Shown: piece by piece, positions 47,201 through 58,176 of the stretch | How positions within the stretch are numbered: the first letter of the stretch is position 1 | Layout: every line of letters begins with the position of its first letter | Origin: Gerris lacustris | Lineage: Eukaryota > Arthropoda > Insecta > Hemiptera > Gerridae | Direction of reading: 5' to 3' | Assembly: GCA_951217055.1 (NCBI GenBank) | Contig: OX578280.1 | Span: forward strand, 66,498,513 to 66,562,512 | DNA: 64,000 nucleotides | Program-made: the position numbers and the translations under genes | The notes under the pieces: generated by a model | What the model was told of the DNA's origin: nothing | The model's database searches: none | Seen by the model: only the letters and a program-made list of their open reading frames with translations

Positions 47201-50200
47201 CCTGTTCCCCTGTGTACCAAAATTTAAATTTTGAAAATTTATGTAGACAGTGTTTCCCCTTGCTTCAAAGGTCGAGTGTGCAAATTTTCATTGAGATAGA
47301 TAGTAGATTTGTATATAGAACATACACACACACATTCATTGACTTTTATATACAGTAGAACCTCGCTTACATGACCCTCAATAAGACGACAATTACAAGT
47401 GCAATTTTCAAATCCCCTTGAGATTGCCATAACACACAATGTTAAATTAACCTCTATAACGCGACTATAATGATCCAAACAACCTCTATAACACGGATTT
47501 TTTCCAATTCACAACGTAACTCAGAACCTCTATAACAAGTCGTTTTGAGAAGTCAACCTCTATAACGAGTCTGTATACAGGAATGGGTCGACTTTAACAA
47601 TTCTAAACTTGGAAACCCCTCCTATTAACCTCGATAACACGATTGATAGCCAAAATAACCTTGATAACACGACCCTCAACAAAAAGAGCACCTCGATGAT
47701 GTTTCCCTATTCCCCTTGAGACACTTGTTACCAAGGTTCTACTGTGTATAGATTTCATAAAAAAAAATAAAAAATAAAAAAATAATTTGTTTGACAATTA
47801 TTGTAAACAAAACAGTTTCATTGACATTTAAGATAAAAGTAGGTGCGAACCTGAGAAGGGGTGCCGGCGGTACCTCAGTCGCTTGCCGTTCCTTCTTATA
47901 AGTTTGTTTGATGTTTCGCAGCTTTTCTTCGAACTATTCTGACCTGAACTGTCACCGAAATGGCTGTTCACATGCCTCTGAAGTAGATTCTAAAAATAAA
48001 ATAAACAAGAGGTTAACATTTTATAAGAGATAATGAAATCGAAAATGAACAATAAAAGTATTAATTTTAAATCACAATTACATGGCTAAGTCCTCATGTA
48101 TAGATGCCTAAATTGCACCCGGACATTTTATAATACAAGGTAAGGACTTGTCCAACTCCATTATTTTGTTATTTAATAAACTGCGGCGTAATATGGGAAA
48201 CACATTTTTAATCTGACGTTCATAAAATTTAATTTAAGTCAGAGGCCAAAAGTTATTTGTCAAAACTTCTACCTTACCCCTACCTGAAATCTTCAGCTAC
48301 TCAAATGTAACAATAGTTATTTATTTATGCACCTAGGGAGTAAAGTAAGCCATTATGTCCTGAGTGAAAAAGTTGGTTCTTGAGGCGAAGCCGAAGGAAC
48401 CATGGTCCCTAAATCCCGAGGCGAAGCCGAGGGAATAAATCTAATTAGCTCCCGAGGCACAGCCGAGGGAGATAATTATCGCGAGGGGAATAATGGCTCT
48501 TTATTCACAAGGTACATACAATGTTTTATCTCCAGTAGGAAGAAAATACACATTTTCCTCCATTGCACAGTTTTTATTTATTATTTTAATAAATAACAAT
48601 AATTATTATAGTCCAGGAGATAGCGTGCAAAAAAGTGTCTGACTAACATCAAGCTAGAATTTTGTATACAAGTCAATCTTTTAGAGCCTTTTAAGAATAT
48701 GTGGTCCGCTAAGTTCGTCTGCGGGACATAGCTTGGCAATAGGCGTTTGAAAAAAACAAACCGGTGGAGAGCGACCATGTCTCACCAATTATGGTGGACA
48801 ATGTGATTTTCATGATCCTGAGTACAGAATTAGTTAGTAGACCGAAAATCAAGTTAATGTTAGTTTGTCCGTTGACAGGTGACCACGTTGATTTTTAATA
48901 ATATTTGAATAACTTCAAGTGTGATAATAACATCGACTTGATTTTTGGTCTACTAACTAATTCTGTACTCAGGATCATGGAAATCACATTGTCCACCGTA
49001 ATTGGTGAGACATGGCCGCTCTCCGCCGGTTTGTTTTTTTCAAACGCCTATTGCCAAGCTATGTCCCGCAGACGAACTTAGTCGACCACATATTCTTAAA
49101 AGGCGCTAAAAGATTGACTTGTATACAAAATTCTAGCTTGATGTTAGTCAGACACTTTTTTGCACGCTATCTCCTGGACTATTAGCACTTTTAATAGCAG
49201 ATATAAGAGATTCAATATTAAAAACAAATAAGAATTGGAATTAAACTCAAATAGAAGGTTATTTAGATGCAGGTAATAAACAAAGATAAATATGGTCGAA
49301 AATGCAGTGTCGCCAACCTGATTTCAACAACTTCATTACATCAGCCATTCATTTTCTACTATTTATAAAATAATTAAGTTGCAATCTTTACTTTTTTGCC
49401 CTACTTTTACTTTTTCTCCCAACTTTTTGAGTTCAGGGATGAAAAGACTTACTTTAGTCCCTCTAAACTAATTCAAAATCATAAATTTTTCTCGCTACTG
49501 GAGATAAAGAAACATATGCACGTGACATTTTAAAACGATGACATAAGAGCAAAGGATGTTGATATACGTATAAGATATCTAGTTACCTGGGAGGAGAATC
49601 TCATACGACACGAGTCGACGATGCACCTGTAAGGTTTGTTGCCTCCGTGTGAGAGTACATGTCTCTCGAGCCATGTCCTGGAACAACTCTTCCTAGAGTA
49701 GACTTTACAATCCTCCCACAGACAGACGTAATACTCTCCTAGCCTCTGACTGTTGACATGCTTCACCTGTATAACACAAACACAACAAATAAATTAATCA
49801 GGTGCACCTCCAAACCTAGCACTTGACTTCCGGTCAAAATCAAGTCTTGGAGGACGTTCAGCTTCATTGGGAACATTTTTTACATTGTTAGGCTTTCAGA
49901 GGTCGATTTGAAATAACAACTCTTGAGTCAGACATATCTCTACATTTTCTAAACATTTATCTTCTTGTTCCTTTATAATCAGTCGATTTGAAACAAAAAC
50001 TGACTCAGACATTTCTCTAAATTTTCTTAACATTTATCTCTTTCTTTAAGTCGATTTGAAACAACTCCTCAGTCAGACATTTATCTCTTTCTTCAAGTCG
50101 ATTTGATCAGTCGATTTGAAACAACAACTCCTGAGTCAGACATTTATCTAAATTTTCTTAACATTTATCTCTTTCTTTAAGTCGATTTGAAACAACAACT

Positions 50201-53200
50201 CCTGAGTCAGACATTTCTCTAAATTTTCTAAACATTTATCTTCTTGTTCCTTTTTAATCAGTCGATTTAAAACAAAAACTCCTGACTCAGACATTTATCT
50301 AAATTTTCTTAGCATTTATCTCTTCCTTCAAGTCGATTTGAAACAACAACTCCTGAGTCAGACATTTCTCTAAATTTTCTTAACATTTATCTCTTTCTTT
50401 AAGTCGATTTGAAACAACAACTCCTGAGTCAGACATTTCTCTAAATTTTCTTAACATTTATCTCTTTCTTTAAGTCGATTTGAAACAACAACTCCTGAGT
50501 CAGACATTTCTCTAAATTTTCTTAACATTTATCTCTTTCTTTAAGTCGATTTGAAATAACAACTCCTGAGTCAGACATTTCTCTAAATTTTCTAAACATT
50601 TATCTTCTTGTTCCTTTTTAATCAGTCGATTTAAAACAAAAACTCCTGACTCAGACATTTATCTAAATTTTCTTAGCATTTATCTCTTCCTTCAAGTCGA
50701 TTTAAAACAACAACTCAGACAACAACAGACATTTTCTCTTGGTTCCTCTTTAATGAGTTGATTTGAAAAAACAACTCCTGAGTCAGACATTTATCTAAAT
50801 TTTCTTAGTATTTATCTCTTTCTTCAAGTCGATTTAAAACAACAACTCAGACAACAACAGACATTTTCTCTTGGTTCCTCTTTAATCAGTTGATTTGAAA
50901 CAACAACTCAGATAACAACAGACAGTTTCTCTTGGTTCCTCTTTAATCAGTTGATTTGAAACAACAACTCAGATAACAACAGACAGTTTCTCTTGGTTCC
51001 TCTTTAATCAGTTGATTTGAAACAACAACTCAGATAACAACAGACATTTTCTCTTGGTTCCTCTTTAATCAGTTGATTTGAAACAACAACTCAGATAACA
51101 ACAGACAGTTTCTCTTGGTTCCTCTTTAATCAGTTGATTTGAAACAACAACAGACATTTTCTCTTGGTTCCTCTTTAATCAGTTGATTTGAAACAACAAC
51201 TCCTGAGTCAGACATTTCTCTAAATTTTCTAAACATTTATCTCTTTGTTCGTCTTTAATCAGAGTTAAGTAACAATCAGGTAACTAAATAATAAACCCGT
51301 GTCCAGGTAACTTTAAGTTCAATTCAATTTGTGTAAACCTGAGAAATGTTATAACAGAGGCAATTAAATGTCCACGAGATAGCGAGCAAAAAAGTGTCTG
51401 ACTAACATATCATGCTACAATTTTGAGTACAAGTTAATTGCCTTGTACACAAGGTAATTAACCTTGTTTAGTGCCTTTCAAGAATATGTGGTCCGCTAAG
51501 TTCATTTGCGAGACACAGCTTGGCAATAGGCATTTAAAAAAAAACAACGGTGAAGAACGGCAATGTCCCACCAATTATGGTGGACAATGTGATTTTCATG
51601 ATCCTGAGTATAAAATTAGTTAGTAGACCGAAAATCAAGTTGATATTAGTTTGTCCCTAGATAGGAGACCACTTTGATCTGGAGTAACATTTAAATAACT
51701 AACCTATCAAGTGACAAACTAACATCATCTTGATTTTCAGTCTACTAGCTAATTTTGTACTGAGGATCCATGAAAATCACATTGCCCACCATAATTGGTG
51801 GGACATGGCCGCTCTCCACCGTTTTTTTTTTTGTTTTTTTTTAAATACTTATTACCATGCTATGTCCCGCAGATGAACTTAGTCGACCACATACTCTTAA
51901 AAGGCTCTAAAATATTAACTTTTACACAAAATTCTAGCTTTATTTTTCTCAGACAATTTTTTTTGCACACTACCTCCTGGACTACAACTAGTGGCTTTAA
52001 CTAAAGATACATAAAATAAAACCGCCATTCACACTTTTCTACTTCAAATTCAATTAAAAAAGTAGTTTGAGTCGAAAAGCTCGGCAAAAGGGTACTATTT
52101 TAGTTTAGAACCCCTCTAAAACAGGGTACCAAAGTAAAATAGGAGACAAACTTAAGTTGAGTATCCCCCCCCCCCCCTCGTAAGTATTAAGACTTTAGCC
52201 GACCACATATTATTAAAAGGGACTAAATACGTCTTGCATACGAGTCTGCAAGACAGTGAGACATTTTCATGTTTTCGCTCTGCGTAAACTACCGACATAA
52301 AATGTCCCCAGTTTCGCTTCGCGGTGTTGGAGGTGGTTAAAGCGAGGTAGGCCGAGAGGGCTGAGAGTTGATGGCAACCTCCTGTACTTTCCTAACTCCC
52401 TGTCACACGTATACATCTTTTCGACTTTCTTCGGCCCTATGACGTGCGGTGGAGGGAGGCCCAACAGCTGGAGACAGACTGTGCACACCTCCTATACCTT
52501 TCTAACTCCTTGATACACCGGGTAACGTTTTTTAGTAACGCTTTTCGAGTTATGTAGCACAGCCTAAACATGAAAATGTCAAAAATTAACTTGTACACAA
52601 AATTCTAGCTTGATGTTAGTGAGACACTTTTTTGCACGCTACCTCCTGGACATGTGAAAGGATTATCAAAATACTACTGTTGAAGCAATAGATTGATTAA
52701 GCAGCAAGGATTTTACCTCCTGACTCGTCGTGTTTACCCAGGGCGACTCCCAGTGCGTGCGGTCCAGGTAGATTCTGTAGAAGTAACAAGTAGTGTAAGT
52801 AAGTTACCTGAAGGTGTTCTATGAGGGAAGACGATGAGGTGAGACGAGCCTCACAGTCAGTCCACCTACAGAGGTAGTGGGATAGTGTGGTGGTTAGTCT
52901 GGCGACGTGAGGATGCGGTGCGAGGTCGAGGGGAGGTGGGAAGCGGATGGTGTTGGTAGGAGGAGGAGGAGGAGAAGGCTCGGAGGGTTCGGAAGGCTCT
53001 AGTAGGGAGTCGTCTGACGAGGGGCTCACGTCGAGTCCAGGCTTGCTGTGATGGAAGTTGACTTTCTCCTTGTCCCATATCCATGTCGGGTGGTTCTGCG
53101 TGGGAGGCATCTCCTCTAGACTGCCGCAGCTGAGTGCAGGCGAGCACGGCTCGGTGATATCACTGCTATTGGACGATCCAAAACTACCGACCCCGACTCC

Positions 53201-53201
53201 A
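38016..53201 (-). CDS. jing: Zinc finger protein jing / AEBP2 homologue (six coding exons, 5' end missing)
   Basis: Exons in transcript order: 52808-53201, 49587-49766, 47851-47989, 45622-45752, 40294-40361 and 38016-38208. All junctions are GT-AG and the phases agree. Jing/AEBP2 is a nuclear accessory subunit of Polycomb repressive complex 2. It binds nucleosomal DNA through three C2H2 fingers and stimulates EZH2-type H3K27 methylation. In insects it acts in border-cell, glial and tracheal development. Visible are a serine/proline-rich N-terminal part and finger 1 (CRWTDC), split by an intron before its last histidine. Finger 2 (CLWEDC...HVLSH) is whole in one exon. Finger 3 (CIVDSC...HVNSH) is also split by an intron. 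A basic K/R patch ([13 protein letters not shown]), the [15 protein letters not shown] block and the C-terminal EDEWVI...[13 protein letters not shown] block follow. The first exon found begins in phase 2, so at least one upstream coding exon is missing. Confidence 0.88.
39490..39775 (+). repeat. Tandem repeat, 120 bp unit, about 2.5 copies
   Basis: Units begin GTGCCGAATTTTG.G.GAATC, then CGGTTCA.CCGTTC.GGAGGA, 'CCCC.TACCCCTGT' and 'TTTGGACCATTTCAGA'. Spacing is 120 bp. A shorter relative sits at about 47085-47225. An in-frame plus-strand open frame runs through but shows no protein family. Confidence 0.85.
39930..39980. mobile_element. Perfect 18 bp palindrome beside pogo/mariner-like terminus
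   Basis: AAAATTCGGACTAATTGG and CCAATTAGTCCGAATTTT are exact reverse complements separated by two bases. CGAGGTTCCACTG follows, which reversed is CAGTGGAACCTCG, a terminus like that of pogo/Tigger-type and mariner-type elements. It is probably a strongly deleted MITE with its left tip lost. Confidence 0.6.
40294..40361 (-). CDS. jing short exon, KILLRWYPP block
   Basis: A 68 bp exon encoding [20 protein letters not shown] and then PN. This matches the beta-rich C-terminal domain of AEBP2 (K-I-K-L-L-L-H-W-M-P). The acceptor is TTTTTCAG and the donor is AATAT|GTAAGC. It ends in phase 2. Confidence 0.82.
41996..42420. mobile_element. pogo/mariner-like MITE family B, copy 1
   Basis: The tips are CAGTAGAACCTCG on both ends in inverted orientation, bordered by TA on each side. 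The interior is built of diverged 'CCTC.ATAACACGA' sub-repeats. The 425 bp element lies in a jing intron. Other copies are 47353-47744 and 53307-54126. Confidence 0.85.
43581..43800. mobile_element. Palindromic MITE family D, copy 1
   Basis: The arms CCAAAGTACTTTGGGACAAA plus GGAATATCACACTTCTGT are repeated inverted at about 43735-43775. The outer part reads CCCTTAGTCTAATTA. Related pieces occur at 45060-45150 and 60105-60215. Confidence 0.7.
44955..45195. mobile_element. Composite inverted-repeat element with family D core
   Basis: CTTTAGATTGTTACTC occurs inverted and direct (about 44965, 45005, 45040 and 45175), enclosing a family D segment (CAGAAGTGTGATATTCCTTT). This looks like one palindromic element inserted in, or fused with, another. 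Confidence 0.55.
45622..45752 (-). CDS. jing exon, YFDA block
   Basis: It encodes [19 protein letters not shown] and then [14 protein letters not shown]. The YFDA segment matches the HDFFDA region of AEBP2. The acceptor is GCTTTTAG and the donor is GCAAA|GTAAAT. Confidence 0.82.
47353..47744. mobile_element. pogo/mariner-like MITE family B, copy 2
   Basis: The left tip CAGTAGAACCTCG has TA before it. The right tip is GGTTCTACTG. The internal sub-repeats are the same as in copy 1. It is only about 100 bp from the jing exon at 47851-47989, on its donor side. Confidence 0.82.
47851..47989 (-). CDS. jing exon completing finger 3, with basic patch
   Basis: The acceptor is TTTTTAG. It encodes [11 protein letters not shown], completing the third finger, then a serine/lysine stretch and [13 protein letters not shown]. 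The latter corresponds to the AEBP2 basic segment that engages PRC2 and nucleosomes. It ends in phase 1. Confidence 0.88.
48611..49179. mobile_element. Long-palindrome MITE family A, copy 3
   Basis: The tips are GTCCAGGAGATAGCGTGC and its inverse, with TA on both sides (48609-48610 and 49180-49181). The arms are about 260 bp and nearly perfect. It is the cleanest copy of the four. Confidence 0.9.
49587..49766 (-). CDS. jing exon with finger 2
   Basis: 60 codons in phase 0. It opens VKHVNSQ, whose histidine completes finger 1. It has the whole finger 2 ([13 protein letters not shown], then WLERHVLSH) and a GNKPYRC linker, and ends with the cysteines of finger 3 ([13 protein letters not shown]). 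The donor is CAG|GTAACT. Confidence 0.92.
49975..51265 (+). repeat. Complex minisatellite, 61-71 bp units, about 1.3 kb
   Basis: Two interleaved unit types share AGTCGATTTGAAACAACAAC. One continues TCCTGAGTCAGACATTTCTC and a TTAACATTTATCTCTTTC block (about 71 bp). The other continues TCAGATAACAACAGACA then TTTCTCTTGGTTCCTCTTTA (about 61 bp). The type switches near 50700. It lies in the jing intron between the finger 1 and finger 2 exons. Confidence 0.9.
51370..51982. mobile_element. Long-palindrome MITE family A, copy 4
   Basis: Diverged tips (GTCCACGAGATAGCGAGC and, reversed, GTCCAGGAGGTAGTGTGC). The left arm gained a short duplication around 51430-51470. The flanking TA is not kept on the left. 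Confidence 0.8.
52195..52655. mobile_element. Broken family A copy with G+C-rich insert
   Basis: The right arm remnant (52565-52652, ending GCACGCTACCTCCTGGAC) and a left piece (GCCGACCACATATTATTAAAA at 52198) flank a G+C-richer block at 52270-52550. The block has a 73-codon minus-strand open frame. I do not recognise the insert. It may be a captured fragment or another element. Confidence 0.5.
52808..53201 (-). CDS. jing exon with finger 1 start
   Basis: The acceptor is TTGTTACAG and the donor is CAG|GTAACT. It is 131 codons after one carried-over base. It encodes an acidic serine/proline-rich segment with a SPPPPP-like run, then [20 protein letters not shown], most of the first zinc finger. 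Confidence 0.85.
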
Positions 53202-53306
53202 CTGTAACAATAATACAACCTGTTAGTCACCACAACTCTTTATACAACATTATAAACACATCAGTCTCAGATACACAAAAAACGTAAATAAATCTAAAAT
53301 TTAATA

Positions 53307-54126
53307 CAGTAGAACCTCGCTTACACGACCCTCAATAACACGACAACCTCAATTACAACTGCAAATTTTCAAATCCCCATGAGATTGCCATAACACATAA
53401 TGTTAAATTAACCTCTGTAAAGGTGCGTCCACACTATGCCAAGCGGCAAGGAATGGTAAGGCCAAATGGCATTGCCAAGTGTAATGTGGACGTCTTCCTT
53501 GGCATTTGCTATAATGACAAGCTTGGTACAAAACGTGTCACTTGACATGCCAAGCCGAACCCGACGATTGTCGGTCCAAATCAAAGAAAGCCAGATGGCA
53601 GGGTTTGGACATGCCATCCGGCAACATCGCACTTGGCATCTTGCCAGCTTCGAGCCCCTTCTGATACCACTACTAACTCTCCTCTTCGTCATACATCACA
53701 ATCACGACTGGCTTTTCCAGTTGCAGTGTGGACGAATGAATTTTTTCGTGGTGCCATCTGGCTTTGCCAAACGGCTTTGTCACTTGGCCTTGCCAACTGG
53801 CATTGCGCGGCATAGTGTGGATGCGCCTTAACCCGACTATTATTATCCAAACAACCTCAATAACACGGATTTTTTTCAATTCACAACGTAACTCAGAACC
53901 TCTATAACAAGTAGTTTTGAGAAGTCAACCTCGATAACGCGATTCGATACAGGAATGGGTCGACCTTGAACAAGACTTAAAAAATAGGATTTAGTGATTC
54001 CATTAACCTCGATAACACGACAGAGCCAAAATAACCTTGATAACACGACCCTTAACAAGAAGATCACCTCGATAACAAGACTGTTTCCCTAACCCCCTTG
54101 AGGCACTTTTTATCGAGGTTCTACTG
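53307..54126. mobile_element. pogo/mariner-like MITE family B, copy 3 (interrupted)
   Basis: Tips CAGTAGAACCTCG with TA on both sides. It is longer than copy 1 because a second element (53421-53828) was inserted into it. The 55 bp to the right (54127-54180) also matches the right flank of copy 1 at 42421-42475. Confidence 0.85.
53421..53828. mobile_element. Nested PIF/Harbinger-like MITE
   Basis: Inverted ends AGGTGCGTCCACACTATGCC and GGCATAGTGTGGATGCGCCT, flanked by the 3 bp duplication TAA (53418-53420 and 53829-53831). This matches the TWA target preference of PIF/Harbinger elements. The host sequence resumes exactly as in family B copy 1. Confidence 0.85.
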
Positions 54127-54421
54127 TATAATGAAGAAGAAAGGAGAGGAAACACATCATTTGCAGCTGCATCGACCCGAAACGAACTCATCCTTTCTTT
54201 TGATATTATTGACATTTTAAAATTTGTTTGGATTTTTTAAGTGCATCCTAGCTGGAGATATCGTCTGGAGTGACACATACATACATACATAAAAAAGTGT
54301 TAAATTTCAGGAGTCGATTAAGAATGGACTAAAACGGATTCGATGGAAAAAATTTTCAAAAATTCGCATTACAAAATTTTTGAAGCCATTGCAAAAGCTT
54401 AATTTTCTTCGAAAATTCGCT

Positions 54422-54906
54422 AAAAGAGAAGTGTTTACTTCATTGACGTGTTCGGCCTTACCGGACATTTTCAAGCCTAAAGAGAATTTATTTTATTAAT
54501 ATCGCGTCACATTACACAAATTAATTACATATACACCTGGAGTAAAAATAATTACCTTAGCAATTTTCCACTACCTGAGATAGAGATGTCATTTTATAAT
54601 AAGTTTAGTAAAATTGATTCGATTCCACAGTCTATCATTGCTCGTTTGAATCTGTTTCTCCTTCCAGTGTATAAATTTGATTTGTGTTTTTAACATTTTT
54701 TGTTAATGACGTTATTGAAAGTTAACAGTGTAAAACTGCTAAGAAAATTCTGTTTATCCACATTATTGTCCTCCAGGTGTAAATGTAATTAATTTGTGAA
54801 ATGTGACACGATTTTAATAAAATAAATAATGGTGTTTAGGCTTGAAAATGGCCGGTAAGGCCGAAACGTTGCCGAACACGTTAATGAAGTAAAACCATCT
54901 CTTTTT
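54422..54906. mobile_element. Foldback element with arms of about 125 bp
   Basis: The left arm (54422-54542) and right arm (54771-54906) are imperfect reverse complements. They share GACGTGTTCGGC, GGCCTTACCGG.CATTTTCA, AGCCTAAA, CACAAATTAATTACAT and ACACCTGGAG. The 230 bp centre is A/T-rich. There are no coding frames. Confidence 0.75.
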
Positions 54907-56149
54907 TCTAAACCCTGAAGGATTGCGATACATATCTGAAAATTAAGATAAAAATAATTCATTACATTAGAAATTTTGCTAGCAGAATCTCATCAGTAAA
55001 GTATTGCTGTCAGTGTTTATTTAAATGGCGATGGCAAGTGACGGTGCTACAGTTACCTGAGTGAAAACTAAAAGCTAATAAATAGTTCACCAAAATGATA
55101 ATTTTTAGGCGCAAGCGCAACATAGCCCGCGAGTTTTAATTATATTTGGGTCATTACAATCCTATTTCATTCAGACACGACGCGACGCCTTCCACAAATT
55201 TCAATACCAAAAAATAAATACTCGACAAAACGAATAAAACAATGTAAGCGAAGGGTCCAACATTATCGGAAATTGGAGGCACAACAACTCAGACCACCCG
55301 ACATTGAAAAAAACAAATACAACAATAATTCTCGTCTCTAAATTTTTTTTATTAAGTTACCACTAAAGGAACAAGCGAGCTTCACGTCGATAGTTAATTT
55401 AAATACTTTGGAGCCGCACTTTGCCGGAGCTATCAAATACTAAAAACTCATAAATAAACCTCTAAAAACATCTATTAAACGAATTCCACTCAATTATTTT
55501 CATTTCAACAGCTTTTAATTAAAAAATCGACCGAAAATGTATAGTTATAATATTTATATTATATCGTGTTCGTTTATGTAAATGTCCGTTTCCTATTAAT
55601 AAAAGATATATTCAATATGTAATTTGAATTATCGTTTTCTTTTTTATTAACGACATAAAAAGACGAGTTTAAACCAAGAAGAGAATTCATTCATTAAAAC
55701 TTCAAGTTGGAAACCAGTCCCATTATTCATATGAGGGGTACGCAACCCTGGCCGAGGCTTCCTTCTAAATACCGCTTTAAAACGCCAAACTTTATCCCCA
55801 CCCCTCTGTCACTATATAAGCCTGTTTTTTTCTTTACAAACTTAAAAAGAGAAACAAGATAGAGTTTGAGATACACATTGAATAAATGCTTGTTCCAATT
55901 TAATAACATAAGTAGGCCAAACTACAACGCTACTCCTAACCTTCCTGGGTATATAATACGTAGTTCAACCTTTATCCTTTATTCGTATGTATTTCTATAA
56001 TGAACTACGACGAACCATATGCTAACAGCTTGAGAGACCAAGTTTGTCGTGAAATATTATCGATTGAGATTTGATGGTATTTATTCATAACGAAGGTAAA
56101 CAGTTAAACAGAGTAAGGGAGTTGAAAAACAAACACGATTATACCCAGT
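54907..56149. other. Non-coding, jing 5' intron or flank
   Basis: No repeat or gene was recognised. A minus-strand open frame at 55727-55909 has no family resemblance. Confidence 0.4.
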
Positions 56150-57130
56150 TCAATACGTAGGTATATTGTTATAAACATTTATAGAAAAATAAACACGAGT
56201 ATACCAGTTCAATTAGTAGGTATATTGTTATAAACATTTACTACGTTCACACATCGTTTTGAAAGCGTTTCGGATCCAATTCGTTTTCAAAACGATTCCC
56301 GTTCACACAACAAAACATAGAGGTGATCGAAATATTTGTTTTCGAAATCTCGTGTCGGTGACGTCACGAGTAAAACCTTCTTTCTTGTTACCTAATATGT
56401 CCGCGAATTTTTACATTTTATTTACAAGTTATTAAATGTTTTTATAGGTTCTTTATAGTATTAACTTTTGTTTAAAAACGTTTTTGCAGTTTAAAAAAAA
56501 AGAAACGGAAGCTTACGAAAACTTAAAAGCTTCAAGAACTTAAAAGTGGAAAAGATTAAAATAACCTGATATCTCGATCCCCTCCGCGACCCGTTCATAC
56601 GAGCGTTTTGAATTTCGATCCCCCGATCCGATCACGTATTTTTGGTGGAGCGGATCTAACCCGATACGATCCGTCGATCTCCGTTCGTACAGCGTTTTGA
56701 ACTAGCGGATCGTTTTCAAAACCGTTTCCAAAACGATGTGTGAACGTAGTAATTTAATAGAAAAATAAACATGAGTATACCAGTTCAATTAGTAGGTATA
56801 TTGTCATAAACCTTTAATAGGAAAATAAACACGATTATACCAGTTCAATTAGTAGGCCATAAACCTTTAATAGGGAAATAAACACGATTATACCAGTTCA
56901 ATTAGTAGGTATAAATATTGTCATAAACCTTTAATAGGAAAATAAACACGATTATACCAGTTCAATTAGTAGGTATATTGTCATAACCCTTTAATAGGAA
57001 AATAAACACGAGTATACCAGTTCAATTAGTAGGTATATTGTCATAAACCTTTAATAGGAAAATAAACACGAGTATACCAGTTCAATTAGTAGGTATATTT
57101 TCATAAACCTTTAATAGGAAAATAAAATAC
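56150..57130 (+). repeat. Minisatellite, 60 bp unit, split by a MITE
   Basis: The unit is CCAGTTCAATTAGTAGGTAT, ATTGTCATAAACCTTTAATA, GGAAAATAAACACGATTATA. Two units lie left and about seven right of the inserted element at 56241-56751. The right block is very homogeneous. Confidence 0.9.
56241..56751. mobile_element. MITE inserted inside the 60 bp minisatellite
   Basis: Inverted ends CTACGTTCACACATCGTTTT and CAAAACGATGTGTGAACGTAG (trimmed at the tip), each followed inward by further GTTTTCAAAACGAT-like and CGGATC motifs. ATTTA flanks both sides (56236-56240 and 56752-56756), and the repeat unit resumes in register. The superfamily is uncertain. Confidence 0.78.
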
Positions 57131-57738
57131 AGACTGGTTTCGAATACACAGTCATCGACAGTAGACGTAATCTTCAACATAATTTTGTTTGCGCCACTGA
57201 TCAACAATCAACTCTGGAGTACACTGTATACGCCGTCAGACTAACATATTCATAGAACTGCCACTTATTTTTTGTAAAAGCAAATTGAAAGACGAAAGAG
57301 ATCAGGGTCGGGCGTGGAGCAAAACGCACGTATTATCAATGTATTTACTTTATTATGGGTCCTAGTTATTGAGTTGAAACTTGGTATAACTACACCATCA
57401 GTAGTGCAGTAATCATTACACGTTCCATGTGTTTATTTATATGCATCACACAGGTGTTTCTAAAGAGAAATATGAATTACAATAGTACACCTGTTTGATA
57501 AATTAATATTCCGCTATTTGCCAGATTACTTGGGACGGGTAATTGCAAAGATAAGTCAGTAGTTGTCATAGTAATTACTTTAATTAAGGTTGAGACATAG
57601 TTCTAGAGTCCAGACTTTTAGACAAACCAGAGAACGTTGTTATAGCAACCGGTTCTTCCGTATTCCGTACTATCAATCAACCCCAAACATCCCACTTTAT
57701 TAGCTCAATAAAAACCTATTTTAATCTCTTAATTCAAA
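57131..57738. other. Non-coding, nothing recognised
   Basis: A/T-rich sequence between the 60 bp minisatellite and the second dispersed-repeat copy. No gene or repeat was identified. Confidence 0.4.
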
Positions 57739-58138
57739 TTGTCTGCCAATTAGTGTGGCGCATAGCTTCCTCGCGTCATATTTCGTATAGTTTAATGAAT
57801 TATTCTTTTTCAACCTATGTTTGTCAAACTTATTCAATTTTCCTCCCGTTTTTTAAATCAGACAAAATTGTTTTGATTTTATATATGAATTGAAGTATCA
57901 ATTTAGCAAAAATTTAAAGAGCCCAAACGGTTGAAATTAATCTGGGGCTATCTACTGGCTACTTCCAACAAACCTTCCAATCATATGAGTACTTTTGAAG
58001 AAGTAGTTGTTAATAAGTGTATGTTAATGTTAGTACGGATTTAGAAGAGAAACAGATGGGCGCAGAAGGTTGAAATCTATACGGGTCTAACAATGGACTA
58101 ATTATGACCTACCATTTAAATCAGACGAGTAGTCTTTT

Positions 58139-58176
<38 letters not shown>

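Noticed and set aside
48581..48778. Open frames starting [22 protein letters not shown], also at 11766 and 51795
   Set aside because: They lie inside the arms of the long-palindrome MITE family, appear in several copies with stops and shifts, and have no counterpart in known transposases.
53466..53831. 121-codon open frame in the nested element
   Set aside because: It lies wholly inside the PIF/Harbinger-like MITE and is made from its inverted repeats. There is no transposase signature.
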